NCBI GenBank assembly: GCA_029782355.1
Contig: JAKOUY010000037.1
Location: 1 to 64,000, forward strand
Length of the DNA: 64,000 nucleotides
Direction: 5' to 3'
DNA from: Actinomycetes bacterium
GTDB taxonomy: Bacteria; Actinomycetota; Acidimicrobiia; Acidimicrobiales; Ilumatobacteraceae
Positions 30,451 to 38,864 of this stretch are shown one piece after another. Under the pieces are notes generated by a model. The model saw only the letters and a program-made list of their open reading frames with translations. It was not told the DNA's origin and searched no databases. The translations under genes and the position numbers were made by a program. How positions within the stretch are numbered: the stretch's first letter is position 1; every line of letters starts with the position of its first letter.

Positions 30451-31875
30451 ATGCAGTCGTTCAGCAACTTCATCAACGGCGAGCGCCGCCCGGCGGCCGA
30501 CGGGCGGACCACCGACGTGGTCAACCCGGTCACCGGGCAGGCCTACGCCACGGCACCGCTTTCCGGCCCCGCCGACATCGACGCCGCCATGCAGGCCGCG
30601 GCCACGGCGTTCGAGGGGTGGCGCGATTCGACCCCGAGCGAGCGCTCACTGGCCCTGTTCCGGATCGCCGATGCGGTCGAGGCCCGGGCCGACGAGCTGA
30701 TCGCCACCGAGGTGGAGAACACCGGCAAGCCGGCGCACCTGACCCGCAGCGAGGAAATCCCGCCGATGGTCGACCAGATCCGCTTCTTCGCCACCGCCGC
30801 CCGCCACCTCGAAGGCAAGAGCGCCGGCGAGTACATGCGCAACATGACCTCGATGATCCGCCGCGAGCCGGTGGGCGTGTGCGCCCAGGTGGCCCCGTGG
30901 AACTACCCGATGATGATGGCCGTGTGGAAGTTCGCCCCGGCCATCGCCGCCGGCAACACCGTGGTGCTGAAGCCGAGTGACACCACCCCGGCCACCAGCG
31001 GGCTGCTGGCCGAGATCGCTGCCGAGTTCCTGCCGGCCGGGGTGCTCAACGTGGTCTGTGGCGATCGCGACACCGGTCGGGCGATGGTCGCCCACGACGT
31101 CCCGGCGATGGTGTCGGTCACCGGTTCGGTGCGCGCCGGCATGGAGGTCGCTTCTGCCGCCAGCCAGAGCCTCAAGCGTGTCCACCTCGAGCTGGGCGGC
31201 AAGGCCCCGGTGGTGGTCTTCGACGACGCCGACCTGGCTGCTGCGGCCGAGGGCATCGCCGTGGCCGGCTACTTCAACGCCGGACAGGACTGCACCGCAG
31301 CCACTCGCGTGCTGGCCGGTCCGAAGGTCTACGACGACTTCGTCGCCGCCCTGGCCGAGCAGGCCGCCGGCACCAAGACCGGGGCCCCCGACGACGCGGA
31401 TGTGCTCTTCGGACCAGTGAACAACCCCAACCAGCTGGCCCGGGTCGCCGGCATGGTCGAGCGCGCCCCGGGCCACGCCAGCGTGGTGGCCGGCGGCGCC
31501 AAGGTGGGCGGCGACGGGTACTTCTACCAGCCGACCGTGGTGGCCGGACTGCGCCAGGACGACGAGATGATCCAGCAGGAGATCTTCGGTCCGGTGATCA
31601 CCGTGCAGCGCTTCGACGACGAGGACCAGGCGGTGGCCTGGGCCAACGGCGTCGAGTACGGGTTGGCCAGCAGCGTGTGGACCACCGACGTCGGGCGGGC
31701 GATGCGCATGGCGAAGCGCCTCGACTTCGGCTGCGTGTGGGTCAACACGCACATCCCGCTGGTGGCCGAGATGCCCCACGGTGGCTACAAGAAGTCCGGC
31801 TACGGCAAGGACCTTTCCGCCTACGCGCTCGACGACTACACGCGCATCAAGCACGTCATGGTCAACATCGCCTGA
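30451..31875 (+). CDS. Aldehyde dehydrogenase, likely gamma-aminobutyraldehyde dehydrogenase
   Basis: 474 residues. [14 protein letters not shown] and the catalytic cysteine in [10 protein letters not shown] are all present. The G-Q-D-C-T-A-A signature and overall length resemble PatD/PuuC-type enzymes, which oxidise 4-aminobutanal from putrescine to GABA with NAD. Neighbouring polyamine transporter genes support that substrate, but betaine-aldehyde-like substrates cannot be excluded by eye. ATG 30451 begins the conserved F-I-N-G-E strand. Confidence 0.85.
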   Translation: MQSFSNFINGERRPAADGRTTDVVNPVTGQAYATAPLSGPADIDAAMQAAATAFEGWRDSTPSERSLALFRIADAVEARADELIATEVENTGKPAHLTRSEEIPPMVDQIRFFATAARHLEGKSAGEYMRNMTSMIRREPVGVCAQVAPWNYPMMMAVWKFAPAIAAGNTVVLKPSDTTPATSGLLAEIAAEFLPAGVLNVVCGDRDTGRAMVAHDVPAMVSVTGSVRAGMEVASAASQSLKRVHLELGGKAPVVVFDDADLAAAAEGIAVAGYFNAGQDCTAATRVLAGPKVYDDFVAALAEQAAGTKTGAPDDADVLFGPVNNPNQLARVAGMVERAPGHASVVAGGAKVGGDGYFYQPTVVAGLRQDDEMIQQEIFGPVITVQRFDDEDQAVAWANGVEYGLASSVWTTDVGRAMRMAKRLDFGCVWVNTHIPLVAEMPHGGYKKSGYGKDLSAYALDDYTRIKHVMVNIA

Positions 31876-31893
31876 CCGGCCGCCCGGCGCCGT

Positions 31894-32352
31894 TCAGTGG
31901 GCGCCCCAGGTGAAGGTCTGCTTGAGCAGGTCGAGGTACACGAAGCTCTCCGTGGAGGTCACCCCTGGCACGGCGCGGATCCGGTTGGTCAGCGACAGCA
32001 GGCCACGGTCGTCGTCGACGATCGCCTCGCACAGGAAGTCGAACGAGCCGGCGGTGACCACCACGTAGTCGACGTCGTCGATGGCCGCCAGGGCGTCGCC
32101 CACCGGCCCGGTGGCGCCGGACGTGCGCACCCCGATCATCGCCATCCGCCGCTTGCCGCCGGCCAGCGGGTTGGTGACCGCCACGACCTGGACGATCTCC
32201 CCGTCGAGCAATCGCTGGACACGCTGGCGGGTGGCCGCCTCGGACAACCCGACCGCGGCGCCGAGTCGGGTGTAGGGGATCCGCCCGTCGGCCTGGAGAT
32301 GCTCGATGATCGCCCGGTCGATGTCGTCGAGATGCATGCCGCGTCGATCCAC
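31894..32352 (-). CDS. Lrp/AsnC-family transcriptional regulator
   Basis: 152 residues from ATG 32352; ATG 32337 (M-H-L-D-D-I-D-R) matches the fold start better, giving 147. It has an HTH (Y-T-R-L-G-A-A-V-G-L-S-E-A-A-T-R-Q-R-V) and an AsnC ligand domain. It lies between the convergent aldehyde dehydrogenase (18 nt) and the divergent pot operon (123 nt), so control of polyamine uptake and oxidation is a reasonable inference. Confidence 0.9.
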   Translation of the reverse strand: MDRRGMHLDDIDRAIIEHLQADGRIPYTRLGAAVGLSEAATRQRVQRLLDGEIVQVVAVTNPLAGGKRRMAMIGVRTSGATGPVGDALAAIDDVDYVVVTAGSFDFLCEAIVDDDRGLLSLTNRIRAVPGVTSTESFVYLDLLKQTFTWGAH

Positions 32353-32392
32353 GAGGACGGATCATGAACCCTCGGCGGGCGCGACGCAAGAT

Positions 32393-32410
32393 CGCGGACC
32401 GCGTTCCGCG
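32393..32410. promoter_or_regulatory. Possible regulator site between asnC-like gene and pot operon
   Basis: CGCGGA and TCCGCG form an inverted repeat around a 6-nt centre in the 123-nt divergent region. It is a candidate operator for the adjacent Lrp/AsnC protein. GC-rich sequence produces such repeats by chance, so this is weak. Confidence 0.3.
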
Positions 32411-32475
32411 GGCGGTTAGGGTGAGCGGATCGCGGTGGCCGATGCCCGAGGTCGGCCGTGAACAGGGGAGTCAGC

Positions 32476-34962
32476 GTGACGGAATCGAACGGTCCCGCCA
32501 GCGGGAACACCGTGATCCAACTGGATCACGTACGCAAGGAGTTCGGCACGTTCGTCGCCGTGCACGACGCCGACTTCTCGATCCGCAAGGGTGAGTTCTT
32601 CTCGATGCTCGGCCCGTCGGGGTGCGGCAAGACCACGCTGCTGAAGATGATCGCCGGGTTCGAGCAGCCGACGGCCGGCCGGGTGCTGCTCGAGGGCCAG
32701 GACGTCTCCAAGGTGCCGCCCTACCGGCGCAACGTCAACACGGTGTTCCAGCAGTACGCGCTGTTCCCGCACATGACGGTGCTGGACAACGTCGCCTTCG
32801 GCCTGGAGAGCAAGGGCACGGGGCGCGCCGAAGCCCGCCAGCGGGCCAAGGACATGCTCGACGTCGTCCGCCTCGGCGAGTTCGCCGCTCGCCGGCCGGC
32901 GCAACTCTCCGGTGGCCAGCAGCAGCGTGTCGCCCTGGCCCGGGCCCTGGTGAACATGCCCAGTGCCCTGCTGCTCGACGAGCCGCTGGCCGCGCTGGAC
33001 CTCAAGCTGCGCGAAGCGATGCAGCTCGAGCTGAAGCGGATCCAGCGCGAGGTCGGCATCACCTTCATCTTCGTCACCCACGACCAGGGTGAGGCGCTGA
33101 CGATGAGCGACCGGATCGCGGTGATGAGCCAGGGACGGGTCGAGCAGATCGGCACCCCGGCGGAGATCTACGCGAAACCGGCGACCGTCTTCGTCGCCTC
33201 GTTCATCGGCACCGCCAACCTGCTGCCCGGCAAGCTCGAGCAGCCTGGCCGCCCCGGCCGCGTCCGCCTCGACTCCCACCAGATCCTCACCGTCCCCGAC
33301 ACGGGGACCATGGAGCCCGGCGCGCCGGTCACGGTGATGCTCCGCCCGGAGCGCCTGGTGCCCACCGTCAACCGTCCCGAGGGCGACGCGCTGGAGGGCA
33401 CGGTCAGCGAGATGATCTACCAGGGCGCCACCGCCCGGTTGATCATGGACCTGCCCGGCAAGCAGACCGAGGTGATCTGCACCGTCGAGGAGGACGACCA
33501 CCTGCCACCGGTGACGGGCGGCCAGCAGATGTGGATGACCTGGGCCGCCGACGTCCCCTACCTGTTGCCCGGTCGTTCGGCCTTTGCCGGGGCGACGACG
33601 ACCGACGTCGACCAGGTCGAGGCCACCATGGACGGGATGGTGGGTGCGGTCCCGCCGCCGACCGCCACCCCTGCTGCGGAGGGCTCGTCGTTCGGCCGCC
33701 GGGCGCTGATCGTGGGCGGCGGGCTGGCGGCCGCGGCGGCGGCGATCGGTGCCATCTGGTGGGCGACCGGTGACGACCAGGCGGCCAGCCCGCCGCTGGA
33801 CACCACGGGCGGGACCGCCGCGGGCGGGACCTCGGCCACCGGCGGGACCGCCCCGGCCGGCACCGCGCCCACCGCAGGGACGGCCACGGCCGGCACGACC
33901 GCCGGGGCCAGCGGCGCGCCGACGGCGCAGATCGGCGGCGACCTGAAGATCCTCAACTGGACCCTGTACATCGACCCGACCGACAACGGGCACGTCGGCA
34001 CCGTCGACCGGTTCAGCAAGGCCACCGGCATCAAGACCGTCTACACCGAGGACTTCAACGACAACAACGAGGTCTTCAACAAGAACCTGCTCCCGGTGGT
34101 GGGCGCCGGCAAGGTCTCGCCGTTCGACGTGATCTGTCCGACCTATTGGATGGCTGCCCGGGTGAAGAAGCTCGGCTGGGTCGACCAGCTGCCCCTTGAC
34201 CAGATCCCCAACCACGCCAACCTGCTGGACCGCTTCCTCGACCTGCCCTGGGATCCAGGTGCCAAGTTCCAGATGCCCTGGCAGTCGGGCACCACCGGCA
34301 TCGCCTACAACCCCAAGCTGACCGGCCGCGAGTTGACCTCGGTGAACGATCTGTTCGACCCGGCCTTCAAGGGCAAGATCGGCTTCTTCACCGAGATGCG
34401 CGACAGCGTCGGGCTGGTGATGCTGGCCATGGGCGCCGACCCGGCCAGCGGCGACGTGTCGGCGATGAACGCCGCGCTGGACAAGATCCAGCAGGCCACC
34501 ACGAGCGGCCAGATCCGCCAGTTCACCGGCAACGAGTACACCCAGAGCCTGCAGTCCGGCGACTTCGTCGCCTGCATCGCCTGGTCGGGGGACATCGCCC
34601 AGCTGCAGGCCACCGCACCGGACATCCAGTTCGTGTTCCCCAAGGAAGGGGCGATGAGCTGGTTCGACACGATGATGGTGCCGAAGGGTTCGCCGCACCT
34701 GCGTCAGGCGGCGGCGTGGATGAACTTCGTCTACGACCCGGTGCAGGCCGCCCAGATCACCGTCGCCGCCCCGTACATCAGCCCGGTCAAGGGGGTCAAG
34801 GAGGAGTTGCTGAAGCTGGGCGGCGATGCTGCCGCGCTGGCCAACAACCCGCTGCTATTCCCCGACGAGGAGACCCAGAAGCGGATGCACATCTTCGCCG
34901 ACCTCGACCAGCAGACCGAGAACGACATCGTCAACCGCTTCCTGGCGATCTCGGGAGGCTGA
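32476..34962 (+). CDS. Polyamine ABC transporter: ATPase (PotA) fused to solute-binding protein (PotD)
   Basis: About 828 residues in one uninterrupted frame. Residues 9-240 are the ATPase, with [23 protein letters not shown] and V-T-H-D, followed by a TOBE-like region to about 365. A basic twin-arginine-like start (S-F-G-R-R-A-L-I-V) leads into a hydrophobic helix at about 410-430, then a 50-residue Gly/Thr/Ala linker, then a full PotD-like binding protein (about 486-828, starting G-G-D-L-K-I-L-N-W). The topology would put the ATPase inside and the binding domain outside. GTG 32476 is preferred over GTG 32458 because AGGGGAG lies 6-7 nt upstream. First gene of the operon with two permeases. 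Confidence 0.92.
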   Translation: MTESNGPASGNTVIQLDHVRKEFGTFVAVHDADFSIRKGEFFSMLGPSGCGKTTLLKMIAGFEQPTAGRVLLEGQDVSKVPPYRRNVNTVFQQYALFPHMTVLDNVAFGLESKGTGRAEARQRAKDMLDVVRLGEFAARRPAQLSGGQQQRVALARALVNMPSALLLDEPLAALDLKLREAMQLELKRIQREVGITFIFVTHDQGEALTMSDRIAVMSQGRVEQIGTPAEIYAKPATVFVASFIGTANLLPGKLEQPGRPGRVRLDSHQILTVPDTGTMEPGAPVTVMLRPERLVPTVNRPEGDALEGTVSEMIYQGATARLIMDLPGKQTEVICTVEEDDHLPPVTGGQQMWMTWAADVPYLLPGRSAFAGATTTDVDQVEATMDGMVGAVPPPTATPAAEGSSFGRRALIVGGGLAAAAAAIGAIWWATGDDQAASPPLDTTGGTAAGGTSATGGTAPAGTAPTAGTATAGTTAGASGAPTAQIGGDLKILNWTLYIDPTDNGHVGTVDRFSKATGIKTVYTEDFNDNNEVFNKNLLPVVGAGKVSPFDVICPTYWMAARVKKLGWVDQLPLDQIPNHANLLDRFLDLPWDPGAKFQMPWQSGTTGIAYNPKLTGRELTSVNDLFDPAFKGKIGFFTEMRDSVGLVMLAMGADPASGDVSAMNAALDKIQQATTSGQIRQFTGNEYTQSLQSGDFVACIAWSGDIAQLQATAPDIQFVFPKEGAMSWFDTMMVPKGSPHLRQAAAWMNFVYDPVQAAQITVAAPYISPVKGVKEELLKLGGDAAALANNPLLFPDEETQKRMHIFADLDQQTENDIVNRFLAISGG

Positions 34963-34963
34963 C

Positions 34964-35860
34964 ATGGCCGACGCCGAGAACCGCTCGCTGCGCAAGGCCC
35001 GGGTGGTGCCCTATGCCCTGTCCTTCCCGGGCATGTTGTGGATGTTCCTGTTCTTCGTGGTCCCGCTGGTCACCCTGCTGCGCATCGCCCTGTCGTACAA
35101 GCCGGACCCGTTCCACCCCCAGACGGTGTTCAACTGGCAGTGGAGCAACTTCGGGACGGCGTTCAGCAAGTACGGGGGTCCGCTGGTCCGCGGCTTCGTC
35201 TACGCCGGGATCGCCACGCTGCTGTGCGTGCTGATCAGCTACCCGATCGCCTACTTCATCGCCTTCCGCGCCGGGGCGTGGAAGAACCTGCTGCTGGGGC
35301 TGGTGATGGTGCCGTTCTTCACCAGCTTCCTGCTGCGGACCATCGCCTGGAAGACCCTGCTCGCCGACCATGGCGTGGTCCTCGGTGCTCTGCGCAACCT
35401 CCATCTGACCGGCCTGCTCGGCCACCTCGGTGTGCTCGAGTCGGGCCGCCTGCTGAACACCGACTCGGCGGTGATCGGCGGCCTGACCTACAACTTCTTG
35501 CCCTTCGCCCTGCTGCCCATCTACGTCAGCCTGGAGAAGATCGACCTGCGACTGATGGATGCGGCCGCCGACCTGTACTCGCCGTTCGCCCGCTCGTTCC
35601 GCAAGGTGATCCTGCCGCTGTCGTTGCCGGGTGTGTTCGCCGGCACGCTGCTGACCTTCATCCCCGCCACCGGGGACTTCATCAACGTCACGCTGCTCGG
35701 CAACCCGACCACGGCGGTCATCGGCAACAAGGTCCAGCAGGAGTTCCTGGTGAACAGCAACTATCCGACGGCTGCGGCCATCAGCCTGGTGCTGATGTTG
35801 ATCATCTCGACCATGGTGCTGGTGTACGCCAAGTTCCTCGGCACGGAGGACCTGGCGTGA
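34964..35860 (+). CDS. potB: Polyamine-type ABC transporter permease (PotB-like)
   Basis: 298 residues, six predicted membrane helices. The cytoplasmic EAA loop reads D-A-A-A-D-L-Y-S-P-F-A-R-S-F-R-K-V-I-L-P, which docks the ATPase. ATG 34964 follows the fusion stop by 1 nt with GGGAGG upstream; the frame is open 5' inside the fusion gene. Substrate assigned from the PotA/PotD similarity of the first gene. Confidence 0.9.
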   Translation: MADAENRSLRKARVVPYALSFPGMLWMFLFFVVPLVTLLRIALSYKPDPFHPQTVFNWQWSNFGTAFSKYGGPLVRGFVYAGIATLLCVLISYPIAYFIAFRAGAWKNLLLGLVMVPFFTSFLLRTIAWKTLLADHGVVLGALRNLHLTGLLGHLGVLESGRLLNTDSAVIGGLTYNFLPFALLPIYVSLEKIDLRLMDAAADLYSPFARSFRKVILPLSLPGVFAGTLLTFIPATGDFINVTLLGNPTTAVIGNKVQQEFLVNSNYPTAAAISLVLMLIISTMVLVYAKFLGTEDLA

Positions 35861-36684
35861 GCGGGCGCGGATGGGGGACCCGGATCCTCAAGCTCGTCAC
35901 GCTGCTCGGCTTCGTCTACCTGTTCGTCCCGATCGTGATGATCGGGGCGTTCAGCTTCAACCACGTCGGCGAGCACGGCAACAACATCGGGTGGAAGGGC
36001 TTCACCCTCGACAACTGGGGGCGAGCGTTCAAGGGCAGCCAGTTCACCAGCGCGATGTGGCAGAGCCTCAAGGTCGCCGCCGTGGCCTGCACGCTGGCCA
36101 CCATCCTCGGCTCGCTGGTGGCGGTGGCCCTGAGCCGCTACCGGATGCGTGGGGGCGCGTTCATCAACATGATGCTGGTGCTGCCGCTGACCACGCCCGA
36201 GATCGTCATGGGCGCCTCGCTGTTCACGCTGTTCTTCAAGCCGACCCCGCTGTTCGGCAACTTCAACTGGCACCTCGGCACGACCACCGTGGTCATCGCC
36301 CACACCATGTTCTGCCTGTCCTTCGTCGCCCTCACGGTGAAGGCCCGGCTGCGCGGCCTGGACTGGACGCTCGAGGACGCCGCCGCCGACCTGGGCTCGA
36401 CCCCGCTGCGCACCTTCCGCAAGATCACCCTGCCGATGATCTCCCCGGGCATCGCCGCCGCCTTCCTGCTGTCGGTCGCCCTGTCGATCGACGACTACAT
36501 CATCACCTCCTTCGTCGCCGGCGACGCGATGACCAAGACGTTCCCCCGGGCGGTGTTCGACACGGCCAAGCGGCGGGTCGAGCCACAGATCCACGTCATC
36601 GCCACGATGGTGATGACCCTGGCGATCGTGATCATCGTCACCGGGACGGTGCTGGGCAATCGGCGGCGAGCCAAGCTCGGCTGA
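35857..36684 (+). CDS. potC: Polyamine-type ABC transporter permease (PotC-like)
   Basis: 275 residues with six helices and an EAA loop (E-D-A-A-A-D-L-G-S-T-P-L-R-T-F-R). The late S-I-D-D-Y-I-I-T-S-F-V segment is typical of PotC. GTG 35857 overlaps the potB stop by 4 nt, with GGAGG upstream. It completes the transporter; there is no separate potA or potD in this operon. Confidence 0.9.
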   Translation: MSGRGWGTRILKLVTLLGFVYLFVPIVMIGAFSFNHVGEHGNNIGWKGFTLDNWGRAFKGSQFTSAMWQSLKVAAVACTLATILGSLVAVALSRYRMRGGAFINMMLVLPLTTPEIVMGASLFTLFFKPTPLFGNFNWHLGTTTVVIAHTMFCLSFVALTVKARLRGLDWTLEDAAADLGSTPLRTFRKITLPMISPGIAAAFLLSVALSIDDYIITSFVAGDAMTKTFPRAVFDTAKRRVEPQIHVIATMVMTLAIVIIVTGTVLGNRRRAKLG

Positions 36685-36702
36685 GCGGTACGCTTTTCGC
36701 CC

Positions 36703-37644
36703 ATGCCCCCAAGTACGAACACACCTCGCACCGGTCACCCGCGCATCGCGCTGGGGCCGGGCGAGGTGCCGGCGTGGGTCGAGGAGGCCGTTGCCGCCGG
36801 CGGCGGCCAGGTGGTGCCCGTCGACGACGCCGAGGCGCTGGTGTGGACGTCGCCGCGCGACGTCGCCGGCCTCAGCGCGCTGCTGGAGGACGCTGCACAC
36901 ATCGACTGGGTCCAGCTGCCGTGGGCCGGCGTGGAGCACTTCGTCCACCTGGTCGACGACCGGCGGATGTGGACCTGCGGCAAGGGCGTCTACGCCGAGC
37001 CGGTGGCCGAGCTGGCGCTGTCGCTGATGCTCGCCGGGCTGCGCAACCTGGGCCCGTACGCCCGGGCCCGGTCGTGGCAGCCCCCCGCCGGCCGCAACCT
37101 CCGTGGCGCCCACGTGACCATCCTCGGCGGAGGCGGGATCACCGAGTCGTTGCTGGCGCTGCTCGCCCCGCTGCAGTGTCACACCACCGTCGTCCGCAAC
37201 CGGGTGGTGTCCATGGAGGGCGCCGACGAGGTCTTGGAAGCCGACCGCTACGTGGACGCCCTGCCCGGTGCCGACGTGGTCGTCCTGGCCCTGGCCCTGA
37301 CCCCCGAGACCGAAGGCATGATCGGGCGCACCGAGCTGGAGCTGATGGACGACGACGCCTGGCTGGTCAACGTGGCCCGCGGCCGCCACGTGGTCACCGA
37401 CGAGTTGGTGTGGGCCCTGGAGAACCGAGTCATCGGCGGCGCCGCCCTCGATGTCACCGAGCCCGAGCCGCTGCCGGACGACCATCCACTGTGGACCCTG
37501 CCGAACTGCATCATCACCCCTCACGTCGGCAACACGCCGCCGATGGCGGTGCCGCTGCTGGCCGAGCGGATCACCGCCAACGTCCGGCGCTACGCCGCGG
37601 GCGAGGAACTGCTCGGCCCGGTCGAAGCCGACCTCGGCTACTGA
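36703..37644 (+). CDS. D-2-hydroxyacid dehydrogenase family protein
   Basis: 313 residues. The NAD loop is I-L-G-G-G-G-I-T-E-S near residue 140; V-N-V-A-R-G-R-H-V-V and the catalytic region I-I-T-P-H-V-G-N-T with histidine are present. The substrate could be a 2-keto acid such as glyoxylate or hydroxypyruvate. It follows potC by 18 nt and may be read with the pot operon. Its stop is in a duplicated 13-bp unit. Confidence 0.88.
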   Translation: MPPSTNTPRTGHPRIALGPGEVPAWVEEAVAAGGGQVVPVDDAEALVWTSPRDVAGLSALLEDAAHIDWVQLPWAGVEHFVHLVDDRRMWTCGKGVYAEPVAELALSLMLAGLRNLGPYARARSWQPPAGRNLRGAHVTILGGGGITESLLALLAPLQCHTTVVRNRVVSMEGADEVLEADRYVDALPGADVVVLALALTPETEGMIGRTELELMDDDAWLVNVARGRHVVTDELVWALENRVIGGAALDVTEPEPLPDDHPLWTLPNCIITPHVGNTPPMAVPLLAERITANVRRYAAGEELLGPVEADLGY

Positions 37645-37665
37645 CCCCGGCCACTGACTCCGGCC
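37640..37665. repeat. 13-bp tandem duplication containing a stop codon
   Basis: ACTGACCCCGGCC (37640-37652) is followed directly by ACTGACTCCGGCC (37653-37665). The first copy contains the TGA (37642-37644) of the 2-hydroxyacid dehydrogenase; the second repeats it one frame over. Confidence 0.7.
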
Positions 37666-37676
37666 ACCGCCCCACC

Positions 37677-38267
37677 ATGCCTTCTCGTCCCCTCGATGCC
37701 GGCGCGCTGGTCGGCGCCCTGGCCGACGACGACCGCCGTCGGGTCTTCGCCGCTGTCGAGCTCGGCGCCGGCACGCTGGACGATGTCGTCCACCGCACCG
37801 GCCTGAGCGTCGCCGCGGCCAGCACCGCCCTCGGCCGGCTGGTCAGCATGGGGCTCGTCGTCGAGGGGGACGGGGCCCTGGTGGTGCTCGGGGCGGCCTT
37901 CGAGCAGGCGGCGCGGGTCTCGCTGACCCGGCCACGCTCCACCGAGCACGACGGGTTGCCTGCGGTCCAGCGGGCGGTGATGGATGCCTTCGTCGCCGGC
38001 GGGCGGATCGTGCGCGCCCCGGCCGGCGCCGGCAAGCGCCAGGTCCTGCTCGACTGGCTGGCCCAGGACTTCGAGCCCGGCCGGCGATACCGCGAGCGGC
38101 AGGTCAACGCGATCCTGGGCCGTCGCCATGACGACACCGCCACCTGGCGCCGCTACCTGGTCGACGCCGGGTTCCTCGACCGGGCCGACGGCTGGTACTG
38201 GCGAGCCGGGGGGAGCGTGCCCTCGGGCGGCCCGGCGACCGGTGGCGAGGGTGCGGCTGGCTGGTAG
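37677..38267 (+). CDS. DUF2087 protein with N-terminal winged-helix domain
   Basis: 196 residues. Residues about 8-65 resemble an ArsR-type winged helix (L-D-D-V-V-H-R-T-G-L-S-V-A-A-A-S-T-A-L). The C-terminal part has Y-R-E-R-Q-V-N-A-I-L-G-R-R-H-D-D, then R-R-Y-L-V-D-A-G-F-L-D-R and Y-W-R, the DUF2087 signature. Family members are predicted transcription regulators of unknown targets. ATG 37677 is 32 nt after the preceding gene; the frame is open far upstream. Confidence 0.8.
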   Translation: MPSRPLDAGALVGALADDDRRRVFAAVELGAGTLDDVVHRTGLSVAAASTALGRLVSMGLVVEGDGALVVLGAAFEQAARVSLTRPRSTEHDGLPAVQRAVMDAFVAGGRIVRAPAGAGKRQVLLDWLAQDFEPGRRYRERQVNAILGRRHDDTATWRRYLVDAGFLDRADGWYWRAGGSVPSGGPATGGEGAAGW

Positions 38268-38283
38268 ATTCTCGGTCGCCTTC

Positions 38284-38357
38284 GGGCGATTAGCTCAGTC
38301 GGCTAGAGCGCTACGTTCACACCGTAGAGGTCATCGGTTCGAGCCCGGTATCGCCCA
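38284..38357 (+). tRNA. tRNA-Val (anticodon CAC)
   Basis: Acceptor strands GGGCGAT and ATCGCCC pair perfectly. The D arm contains TAGCTCAGTCGG, the anticodon arm is CTACG-TTCACAC-CGTAG with anticodon CAC reading GTG codons, and the T arm contains GGTTCGAGCC. The discriminator is A. The 3' CCA is not encoded in full (ACCG). Length 74 nt. Confidence 0.95.
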
Positions 38358-38364
38358 CCGCACC

Positions 38365-38393
38365 GCCCCGGTCAGCCGTCCGCTGGCCGGGGC
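38365..38393. terminator. Hairpin after the tRNA and over the convergent gene's stop
   Basis: GCCCCGGTCAGC pairs with GCTGGCCGGGGC (one G-T pair) around a 5-nt loop. It starts 8 nt after the tRNA and includes the minus-strand stop at 38372, so it can serve transcripts from both sides. It lacks a T-run. Confidence 0.6.
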
Positions 38394-38833
38394 GTCTCGC
38401 GTGTTGCGAACCCGGCGATGTGCTCCAGCCACCAGCGCGGCGCCTGGCCGGTGATGTTGGCGATGTTCGAGTAGTCGTGCCAGCGGCAGATCTTGCCGTC
38501 GCGCAGCTGGGTGACCGATACGAAGGAGTGGTCGATGACCTCACCGGTGTGGAACGACCACCGCTCCGTGTGCTCGGTCATCACCAGGTCGCCGCCGGCC
38601 AGCATGTTCACCGGGCCGACGTGCTGGTAGCCGGACAGGGGCTCGATCCCGATGCGGAGGCGGGCCAGGACCCCGTCCGGGCCGGTGCCGCCCGGGCCGG
38701 GTACGCCGACGTCGGTGTAGTGGGCGTCGTCGGTCAGCAGGGCGGCCATACCGTCCCAGTCGCGTGCGGCCAAGCGATCCCAGAACTGCTCGACGACTCG
38801 CTGGTTGGCGGATTCGATCGTGGTGCCGGTCAT
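38372..38833 (-). CDS. NTF2/SnoaL-like small protein
   Basis: 153 residues. The N-terminal helix R-V-V-E-Q-F-W-D-R-L-A-A-R-D-W-D-G, then L-L-T-D-D-A-H-Y-T-D-V-G-V-P-G-P, and the late R-D-G-K-I-C-R-W-H-D-Y are the NTF2-fold pattern shared with limonene-epoxide hydrolases and ester cyclases. A small-molecule hydrolase or isomerase role is possible; the substrate is unknown. Confidence 0.8.
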   Translation of the reverse strand: MTGTTIESANQRVVEQFWDRLAARDWDGMAALLTDDAHYTDVGVPGPGGTGPDGVLARLRIGIEPLSGYQHVGPVNMLAGGDLVMTEHTERWSFHTGEVIDHSFVSVTQLRDGKICRWHDYSNIANITGQAPRWWLEHIAGFATRETPRPADG

Positions 38834-38864
38834 CGGCGAACCCTACCGAGCGCGGCGAGCCCGC

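Noticed and set aside
36495-36731. Small minus-strand frame over the potC end.
   Set aside because: Antisense shadow with no ribosome site and no domain.
35871-38267. A 798-codon frame that appears to fuse a large protein to the DUF2087 domain.
   Set aside because: The first 600 codons are antiphase shadow of potC and the hydroxyacid dehydrogenase and are extremely Arg/Gly-rich.
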